Assembly (NCBI GenBank): GCA_000151295.1
Contig: GG745396.1
Coordinates: 6,493 to 33,101 of the forward strand
DNA from: Allomyces macrogynus ATCC 38327
Taxonomy: Eukaryota; Blastocladiomycota; Blastocladiomycetes; Blastocladiales; Blastocladiaceae
Reading direction: 5' to 3'
Length of the DNA: 26,609 nt
In this document: positions 19,934 through 26,609 of the stretch, one piece after another
How the letters are laid out: each line of letters starts with the position of its first letter
Numbering within the stretch: the first letter of the stretch is position 1
The notes under the pieces: generated by a model
What the model saw: the letters and a program-made list of their open reading frames with translations, nothing else
Told to the model about the DNA's origin: nothing
Databases searched by the model: none
Made by a program: the position numbers and the translations under genes

Positions 19934-21562
19934 ATGACCGACCGCTCGGCAACAACGCTCCAGCAAGGCCGCGACCCCAGCTCGCCCGCATTACCATTGC
20001 CCGCTCGGGACAGCACCGTCGACCCGCTCGTCCCGCGCCCTGCAAGCACGAGCGGCAGCTCCAGCGATGATCAGCTCATCGACCTCGAGCGCAGCCTCGG
20101 TGCCGTCGTCGACGGCAAGCCCGACCATCTGGAGCGGTCCACGCTCAAAGGGATCGACGACGAGGACGGTGCCGACGCCATTGATGGCACGGCACCAAGC
20201 CGATACGACCGCATTGATGGCGGTCTCTACGCCTGGATGGCCGTCGCCGCGTCGTTCCTCGTCACGTTTGTCGTCTTTGGCGTGCAACTCTCGTTTGGCG
20301 TCTTCCAACGCTACTACCTCGCCGTCGATTACCCAAACGCGTCGCCGTCCCAAGTCTCGCTCGTCGGCACGATTGGGCCCGCCGTCATGTTCTTCATGGG
20401 GCTTGTCATTGGCCGCGTTGCGGAACGCACGTCCTACCAGCTCGTTGTCGGCACAGGCGCCGGATTCGTTGGTGCCGGGCTCATTCTCGCATCCTTTGCG
20501 ACGCAATTGTGGCAATTGGCATTGACGCAGGGCGTGTTGTTTGGGTTGGGCACATCAATGGCGTTCTTCCCCGGCATCAGTGTACCAGCACAGTACGTCG
20601 ATTTGCGATATCCGTGAAATGCTCATTCCTGACGAAACTGACCCATTTTTCCCTCGCGCAATAGATGGTGGGTCAAGCGTCGCGCCCTGGCCGTTGGCAT
20701 CTCCATTTCCGGGTCGGGTGTCGGCGGTATCGTCTATGTGCAGCTACTCAGCGCTCTCTTGCCGAAAATCGGGTCGGCATGGACGTTGCGCGTGTGCGGC
20801 TTCGTGTCACTGTTCCTGCTCGTGCTCGCCGCCGCCATGATTCGCACGCGCGTCCCGTCGTCACGCGCACCCGTTGACCCCAACACGGGCCACACGCTCC
20901 CGTGGTACCACGGTCTCATCGAATTCAGCATTCTGCGCAACCCCAAGTTCCTCGCGCAATTGTGGTGTGTCGCGCTCTTCCCGTTCGCTTTCAACAACCC
21001 CTACTTTTACCTGCCGAGCTACGTGTCGTCAGTGCTCGGCGAGTCGCCGTCGTGGGCGGCAACGCTCCTGACCATGTCCAACGTGGCCTCGATTGCTGGC
21101 CGGATTCTGTCGGGCTACTTTGCCGACGCCATGGGCAACGTGAACATGTACCTGCTCACGATTCTCATCTCGGCCGCTTCCTTTTTCGCGTTCTGGCTGC
21201 CTGCGGGTGACTCGGCGGTGCTGCTCTACCTGTTCGCGATCGTCTATGGGTTCTTCTCGGGTGGGTTTTTCTCGCTCAACACGACCGTGACCGCGCAGCT
21301 GTACGGCGTTGCCAAACTGCCGTCGATTCTCGGCATGCTCTACTCGTCCATGGTCATTGGCAACCTGGCCGGCACGCCAATCGCGGGCGCGCTCGTGACG
21401 GCCGCAAGGAACGCGTTCAAGGAGACGGGCAGTTGGCCGACCTCGGCGCACGAGTATTTTGGCGCGATTTTGTTTTCGGGGTTGGTTATTCTGGTTGGGT
21501 CGATGAGTTTGCTGTATTTGCGTTATGGGCTGCTCGACCGCCGGTTCACGGCGCGGATTTGA
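19934..21562 (+). CDS. Monocarboxylate-porter-like MFS transporter
   Basis: Two exons, 19934-20592 and 20665-21562, are joined across a 72-nt intron with a GTACGT donor, a CTGAC branch motif and a TAG acceptor; the product has 518 residues. About 95 hydrophilic N-terminal residues precede twelve predicted membrane helices. The start of TM1, DGGLYAWMAVAASFLVTFVV, and the following VQLSFGVFQRYYL match the fungal monocarboxylate porter (MCT/MCH, TC 2.A.1.13) pattern. WWVKRRALAVGISISGSGVG after TM4 and GRILSGYFADAMG between the two halves also fit. The family moves monocarboxylates, riboflavin or other organic solutes across the plasma membrane, and many fungal members are not lactate carriers. 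The substrate cannot be named. The frame is clean and no truncation is seen. Confidence 0.85.
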
Positions 21563-21786
21563 TTTGTGCAAGAGGAAGAGCAATAGATGAAGCTGAAATC
21601 ATTCACATTTATTGCGCGATTTGCAGAGATAAGCCAATGGATCAGAGCAAGTGGAAACTGCAGAGGCGAAGGGGGTGACGTCGATGCTGTGTTTTCGAGT
21701 TGGACACCCACGGCGGTGTCGAGAGAGCAGGCGGTTTCGCGCGGCGTGCGCTTTTCGACACCGATCGAGACAACATGACGGCTGAT
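21563..21786. other. Convergent 3' spacer
   Basis: These 224 nt lie between the stops of the plus-strand MCT-like gene and the minus-strand DUF985 gene and must hold both 3' UTRs. Nothing else is visible. Confidence 0.5.
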
Positions 21787-22393
21787 TCACTCGGCATTCT
21801 CGACTTTGTCTTCGCGCGGCACGAGCGACGGATCCGGGCGGCCCAGATGCACCAAATCCGCTTGGTACTCGGGCAACTTGACCATGAGCTCCTGCGATAA
21901 CTCGCGCGACGCGAGCGCAAACTCGGCAAACTGGAATGCCGGCGCAACCGTGCACCCAATCAGTACTTACGGCACGTTCTCCAAGTCATCGCGGTCTAAA
22001 GTCGGATCGGGCGGCACGTTGGCGCCAAACCACTTGCCCGCGCAAAACACATATTGCACCTTCTCGCCCACTGCAGCGTCGGCGCCGAGCACCGTGCGCG
22101 TCGCCTCGCACGCGACCTCGTCGTACTCGAACAGGACGGCGGCCGCGGTCGACGGCTACAGGTAGGTGGAAGACTTCGTCGGCGACGAGCAGCTTGTGCA
22201 GGGCCGATGCATGGCCTGCCGGGAGCAGGTAGAGAATGGCCATCGAGTGCGCGGAGCGGAACGTTTCAACGTAATAGCCGCCCTTGGGGTACGGTGCCAT
22301 GCCGTGCAGCGAAATCAGTTGCGCTGCCGTTAGCAGTAGGGACGGGGGCGCGGTGCCGGGCGAGGGCGAGGGCGAGGGCGAGGGCAATGCCAT
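21787..22393 (-). pseudogene. DUF985 (cupin_5) family gene with frameshift and in-frame stop
   Basis: Read from the ATG at 22393 (or an upstream in-frame ATG at 22486), the protein shows the DUF985 cupin pattern. It starts with LISLHGMAPYPKGGYYVETF, then MAILYLLPAG, ALHKLLVADEVFH, and later VQYVFCAGKWFGA and LIGCTVAPAFQFAEFALASR. It ends at the TGA at 21787-21789. Two breaks interrupt it. Between 22160 and 22130 the frame must shift by one base. At about 21965 an in-frame TAA separates ENVP from VLIGC inside a conserved block. That TAA is part of GTAAGT, but splicing there would remove the conserved GCTVAP segment. DUF985 proteins are small single-domain cupins of unclear function. It is either a pseudogene or a mis-sequenced gene. 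Confidence 0.65.
22360..22386 (-). repeat. 6-nt microsatellite coding for Pro-Ser repeat
   Basis: Four to five copies of gagggc (plus strand) encode a PSPSPSPSP stretch directly after the proposed start of the DUF985 gene. The unit keeps the frame. Confidence 0.7.
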
Positions 22394-23015
22394 TCTTGGT
22401 GCTGGATGTTGCTGACCAGCGTGATCGTTTCGTGATCGAGGAAAGAGGAGCTGAGAGTGAAGAAGCAATGTCAGAGCTTGCGCCATCTACAGGAAAAAGC
22501 ATGAGCCCGCTTGAGCCAACATCCGGTGTGTTGTTTTGGACACCATGTGTGCGGACTGCTTCTGGTGTGCTTGGCCTTTGCCCGTGCTTTGCCTGGTCGC
22601 TGATGATATCGGCTCTCACATCACGATAAAGTACATCTTGTCAAGGGGCGGCCCAAGTCAGACGCAGTCGGACGCGGCCGACTGCACCATCAAACTGAGA
22701 TGCACGCGCTTGTGCGGATAGAGAGCGCTCAGCGTGTCCGACACGGCAAAACAGCTCCCATTTCCAGCTCCAATCAAAATTTTGGATCCAAGAGAGGAGC
22801 TGAGCAAACATTATCGACGGCGAAGACGGGCGGAGTGTTGGAGGTTGAGGGCGGGCAGTTGAGGGCGGCCGAAGCCTTGGCCAGGGGATTTCCATCAAAC
22901 TGGCCAGAGCACGTGTGATTTGAAACGAGTCGGAAAGGACGTGCGCCTGTGCACTTCATCGACCTTGCTTCGGCTTGATCACCTGCTCCCCCTCCCGGGA
23001 ACGGATATCGTCGCC
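22394..23015. other. Divergent intergenic region between DUF985 and RPL3 genes
   Basis: About 620 nt should contain the promoters of the minus-strand cupin gene and of RPL3. A CCAAT box at 22770 is the only clear element. No TATA box, RNA gene or supported ORF is seen. Confidence 0.45.
22770..22776 (+). promoter_or_regulatory. CCAAT box upstream of RPL3
   Basis: The sequence ccaatca matches the binding site of the fungal HAP/NF-Y complex and lies about 246 nt before the proposed RPL3 ATG. A role in RPL3 expression is inferred from position only. Confidence 0.35.
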
Positions 23016-24738
23016 ATGGTACAGTGATGCCACTTTACTCGACAGCACCACGCACGACCAAGACGACGAGCACGACCAGCACGCTGCAATTTCGGCACGA
23101 CGAGCGCCATGGAGCACACCGACGACCTCGGCGGTATCGCCACCAAAACATCCGCTGTGGCCACTGTGGCCGAAACGGATGCATGGCCATGTCCACCCCG
23201 GCCGCTCGCTCTGCGCTCCACGACCTCGTCTTGCAACCGCACCGAGACCATGCCAAACTCGTGCCATCGAGCCGAGGTTGCGCTGCTGTGCCGATTTCGG
23301 GCCATCATGCCGAATTCGTGTAATTGTGCCGAATTCGGTGCTTTTGTGCCAAGCTCGGGCTGTCGTGCCCAAAACGTGCCAGCTTGCTGAGCTCGCGCGT
23401 CGCGCCGCAATTGTGTCGCCGTTGGAAGTCGTGCTTTCGTGTCCGAAATCGTGCTGTCGTGCTGAAGTCGTGCTGTCGTGCCCGACATCGTGCTGTTGTG
23501 CTCAAAACAGGCTGTCGAGACCTCGTTTTCCTGAACATTTTCACTGACTGTGCATTTGTGCCTGCTTTGTTTGCTAGTCCCACCGCAAGTTTGAGCATCC
23601 CCGCCACGGCTCGCTCGGTTTCCTGCCGCGCAAGCGCTGCGTGCGCTCGCGTGGTAAGGTCAAGTCGTTCCCCAAGGACGATGCCAAGAAGCCCGTTCAC
23701 CTCACGGCCTTCCTCGGCTACAAGGCCGGCATGACGCACATTGTCCGCGACCTGGACCGCCCGGCGTCGAAGATGCACAAGAAGGAGATCGTCGAGGCCG
23801 TCACGATCATCGAGACTCCGCCCATGGTCATTGTCGGTGTTGTCGGCTACGTCGAGACGCCGCGCGGCCTGCGCACGCTCACGACCGTCTGGGCCGAGCA
23901 TCTCTCGGAGGAGGTCAAGCGCCGCTTCTACAAGAACTGGTACAAGTCGAAGAAGAAGGCCTTCACGCGCTACGCGCAGAAGTACGCCGACGGCGCCAAG
24001 GACATCACGCGCGAGCTCGAGCGCATCAAGAAGTACTGCCAGGTCGTGCGCGTGCTCGCCCACACGCAGATCCGCAAGGTCAAGATCGGCCAGAAGAAGG
24101 CGCACCTCATGGAGATCCAGCTTAACGGTGGCTCGATCGCGCAGAAGGTCGAGTGGGCCAAGGAGCACTTCGAGAAGGAGGTCGACATCAAGTCGGTCTT
24201 CGAGCAGGACGAGAACATCGACATCATTGGCGTCACCAAGGGTCACGGTTACGAGGGTGTCACGCACCGTTGGGGCACCAAGAAGCTGCCGCGCAAGACG
24301 CACCGTGGTCTGCGCAAGATCGCTTGTATCGGTGCCTGGCATCCGTCGCGCGTCATGTACTCGGTGCCGCGCGCTGGTCAGAACGGTTTCCACCACCGTA
24401 CCGAGCTCAACAAGAAGATCTACCGCGTCTCGCATGGCGCTGAGGCCGGCTCGGGCTCGACCGACTTCGACATCACGGCCAAGACGATCAACCCCATGGG
24501 CGGCTTCCCGCACTACGGTATGGTCAACGAGGACTTCCTCATGATCAAGGGCTGCTGCGTCGGCACGCGCAAGCGCGTCGTCACGCTCCGCAAGTCGATG
24601 CTCGTGCACACGTCGCGCGCCTCGCTCGAGAAGATCTCGCTCAAGTTCATCGACACGTCGTCGAAGTTCGGCCACGGCCGCTTCCAGACGGCCGACGAGA
24701 AGAAGGCCTTCCTCGGCACGCTCAAGAAGGACCTGTAA
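23016..24738 (+). CDS. RPL3: 60S ribosomal protein L3 (uL3)
   Basis: Exon 2 (23578-24738) encodes the whole protein from the second residue, [20 protein letters not shown], to GTLKKDL and the stop TAA. With the initiator Met this is 387 residues, the same length as yeast Rpl3. uL3 is a core large-subunit protein near the peptidyl transferase centre. The central tip is conserved: [20 protein letters not shown], including the His of KTHRG (methylated in yeast) and the Trp of GAWHP. No ATG is in frame after the acceptor at 23575-23577, so exon 1 must lie upstream and is probably just ATG. The only ATG followed directly by GT in the near region is 23016-23018 (GCCATG|GTACAG), giving a 559-nt intron; this start is tentative. 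Codon choice is strongly biased to C/G endings, as expected for a highly expressed gene. Confidence 0.9.
23251..23517 (+). repeat. Degenerate ~20-nt tandem repeat in the proposed RPL3 intron 1
   Basis: About 12-13 imperfect units with a period of 18-20 nt follow the consensus tgccgaattcgtgctgtcg. Examples are tgccgaattcgtgtaattg, tgtccgaaatcgtgctgtcg, tgctgaagtcgtgctgtcg and tgcccgacatcgtgctgttg; two longer units break the period in the middle. It ends 60 nt before the acceptor. Short spurious ORFs on both strands over this stretch inherit the repeat. Confidence 0.75.
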
Positions 24739-26209
24739 GTGGGACCTGTGTGGTGCTTGGCTCGGTGCCGGTTGGGTGCTTTGTCAAATACATGGCTCGG
24801 TTGATGAGGATCTTGTCCTTTTGCACTACTTTTGGCCGAGTGCCTCCCCCCCCTCGCACAGGATGCAGATCTTCCATTTTCCCGTGAACCAACTGGCCTC
24901 GTCGTGCGCTGGACACGCGCCAACAACCCAACACAATGCGCCGGGAGCATGGAGCACAGAGCAGCCGCATCGCGGACAGCAGATTGCGCATGAAGTCGTC
25001 AATCAGAGAACGATCAAAGCTAGCAGCAACCCTCTCCGTACACTCTCAGCTCCCGCCTTCTCGTGCTCAAGACCGCATTTCTAGCGCTAGTCTCCCGCAG
25101 CGCTTGCGCTCACTCTCGCCGTTCCCAACCACTCTTGATACTTCTGAGAGCAAAACGAGAAACAAGGGGAGAAACCAAATGCTATTGACGGCGGCCTGCA
25201 CACAATGGTGCTCAAAATAAGTATTTACTATTTACCGGACGTTGGCACCTCCAGCAAAATGAACAGGCCATGCGTCGCAAGCCGTTGAGAGAACAGCTGA
25301 AGCATCACCTTTCCTGTCCGTGGAGTGCGATGCATCACAACGCTGTGGCACACTTGCACCGTTATGCTCAACGCCGTCGTCCGTCACGCCAGAAGGAACT
25401 CGACCTAAATTCTGGGAGACCGCAGGCACTCCCCGGTAATTAGCGCTTGGCCATCACCCCAATAAGCACGTAATCGTTGCATGTCTTCTCCTCTTGTTGC
25501 TTGCCATCAACCGGAGCAACAGCCGTCAATCACGCTTGCAGAGCTGATTTGAATGCGTGATTGCGTGTGTTGCTCTCCCTCAAATCTCACTTTTCAAACC
25601 CAACAAATGACAATCTGATCACGCTTGGTCGACTTCATATTGACTTCAGGTGTCTCTCTCGGGCACGCGCTCGCCATGCCGACGACGGTCGGGACGAGCC
25701 GAAACGGATATTTGATCCATGCGACCACGAACCGCGCTTTTGGTGAGTGAATGAGTGTGTGGAAGTGGTTCACCACACCAACCGCAAATCTTGAGCTGGG
25801 AGTCGCTGGTCCATGGCGATGGTGGGCCGTGCCAAAGAACCGACATGGTCAGTCCCCAGTGAAGCATGATGAGCAGTAGCGCGTACGGAATGTGACGAGG
25901 AGAAGGCGTCAAGTTCAATCAATCTCGCGCGGAATTGGGTGGACAACAAACACCGCGCCGTTGTATCCAAAACCAATACTATAAACAACCGAATATGGAG
26001 GGGATGCCGCGAAGAAGAACGATCGTCTGCAAGGTGCACGAACATGGGCACGCCAGAGGAAAAAAAATGAAGGGAGAGAGGGAGAGAGACACGACACCGT
26101 GATCCAACACCACGGGGGAGAGAGAGATGAAGACGAAAACTTCATCTGCGGGACGGGACGGACCGGCAACTCGGTTCTATTGCCCCTACCCGCTCTACGC
26201 CGTGTCACT
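24739..26209. other. Intergenic region between RPL3 and the Gln-rich gene
   Basis: Almost 1.5 kb lies between two converging genes, more AT-rich than the coding parts. It contains the 3' UTRs, and purine-rich tracts (GGGAGAGAGGGAGAGAG, 26055-26089, and a shorter one to 26138) just after the stop of the minus-strand gene. ORFs of 60-103 codons here (for example 24776-25084 plus and 25770-26051 minus) have no recognisable domain and no start context. No tRNA or other RNA gene was recognised. Confidence 0.45.
26055..26089 (-). repeat. Polypurine (polypyrimidine on minus) tract
   Basis: A 35-nt stretch made of A and G, apart from one T, with GAGAG and A8 runs lies about 120 nt beyond the stop of the Gln-rich gene, in its likely 3' UTR. 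On the transcript it would be a CU-rich tract. Confidence 0.6.
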
Positions 26210-26609
26210 CTACGATGGCGGCGGCGACTGCTTCTGCGACTGCGTCGACGGCGTGCGCGTCGGCGCTTGCGGGACGGGGCCAGCGGGCGGCGGTCCTTGC
26301 TGCTGTTGCTGCGATGGAGCGCGTGCGAGCGGGGAACCTTGCTGTTGCTGCTGTGATGCGGCGCGGTTCAGCTGCACTTGCTGCTGCAACGACGGTGCAC
26401 GGTTCAACTGCTGCTGCTGCGACGGCGCACGAGCGAGCGGCGCGCCCACACTCGACCCGACCACCGACGCCGCGGGCGCCGCACCGACCACCGACCCGGC
26501 CCCCGCATTCGGCAGCATCTGCTGCTGCTGTTGCGCCGCGTAGTACTGCGGCGCCATCGCGGGCGACGCCGCCATGTAATACATGCTCTGGTGCCCGCCG
26601 GCGGTCGCG
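26210..26609 (-). CDS. Glutamine-rich protein, C-terminal part, cut by right edge
   Basis: The minus-strand frame is open from the window edge to the TAG at 26210-26212. The first visible residues are ATAGGHQS before a Met, so the protein surely starts outside the window. The visible ~132 residues are disordered: YYMAASPAMAPQYYAAQQQQ, an Ala/Val/Gly-rich stretch, then repeats of RAPSQQQQ type and a Pro/Thr/Ser/Gln-rich end. Such tails occur in fungal RNA-binding proteins and transcriptional co-regulators, but no domain is visible, so no function is assigned. Confidence 0.6.
   Translation of the reverse strand, partial: ATAGGHQSMYYMAASPAMAPQYYAAQQQQQMLPNAGAGSVVGAAPAASVVGSSVGAPLARAPSQQQQLNRAPSLQQQVQLNRAASQQQQQGSPLARAPSQQQQQGPPPAGPVPQAPTRTPSTQSQKQSPPPS
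26297..26440 (-). repeat. CAG-rich coding repeat (RAPSQQQQ units)
   Basis: Four related units, each (L/N)RA(P/A)S followed by 3-5 Gln, are encoded by near-identical DNA with short CAG runs. The region is likely to vary in length between strains. Confidence 0.75.

Noticed and set aside
22979..23488. Minus-strand ORF of 169 codons over the RPL3 intron
   Set aside because: Its repeated RHDS/ARF-type words derive from the non-coding 20-nt repeat; no start context or domain.
23305..24675. 456-codon open frame antisense to RPL3
   Set aside because: A shadow of the strongly biased RPL3 codons; the product is a Leu/Val/Asp/Arg-rich string with no family signature, and part of it is the intron repeat.
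1..26609. A functional gene cluster or mobile element
   Set aside because: Genes are unrelated housekeeping functions with separate promoters; no terminal repeats, transposase, integrase, reverse transcriptase or cluster-type enzymes are present.

Overview
This is a gene-dense stretch of a GC-rich eukaryotic nuclear genome, almost certainly fungal. Genes on both strands are split by short spliceosomal introns (mostly 60-80 nt). These have GTNNGT-type donors, CTGAC/CTAAC branch-like motifs shortly before the acceptor, and YAG acceptors. There is no operon logic: genes are separated by 200-1500 nt, and starts sit in eukaryotic contexts such as GCCACCATGG and CGACCATGG. One run of 763 N marks a scaffold gap. 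The phylum is not resolved from sequence alone; a basidiomycete yeast or an early-diverging GC-rich fungus would both fit.

Layout. 1-4240, minus strand: the N-terminal part of an NTF2/SnoaL-like protein running off the left edge, then a large mitochondrial PPR-like protein whose reading frame is broken in three places. 4241-5627: divergent intergenic region. 5628-10448, plus strand: an MFSD1-type lysosomal/vacuolar MFS transporter with four introns and a long disordered tail, then an intronless three-histidine-box membrane fatty acid desaturase. 10598-11360: assembly gap. 11782-21562, plus strand: a VPS9-domain Rab5 GEF with eight exons and a C-terminal ubiquitin-interacting motif; a second mitochondrial PPR-like protein with an arginine-rich tandem repeat; HGH1, the eEF2 folding factor; and a monocarboxylate-porter-like MFS transporter. 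21787-22393, minus strand: a broken-looking DUF985 cupin gene. 23016-24738, plus strand: ribosomal protein L3 (uL3), probably with an ATG-only first exon and a ~560-nt intron filled with a degenerate ~20-nt repeat. 26210-26609, minus strand: the C-terminus of a glutamine-rich protein running off the right edge.

How the genes relate: they are ordinary, mostly housekeeping functions (translation: RPL3 and HGH1; mitochondrial gene expression: two PPR-like proteins; endolysosomal traffic and transport: VPS9 and MFSD1-like; lipid modification: desaturase; small-molecule uptake: MCT-like). They are not a functional cluster. I see no mobile element, CRISPR array, rRNA, tRNA or biosynthetic cluster, and no convincing undescribed multi-gene system. 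The best leads are the ubiquitin-binding layout of the VPS9 protein, the repeat-filled RPL3 intron, the arginine-rich repeat of the second PPR protein, and several reading-frame breaks (in four genes) that must be separated into assembly error and real decay.
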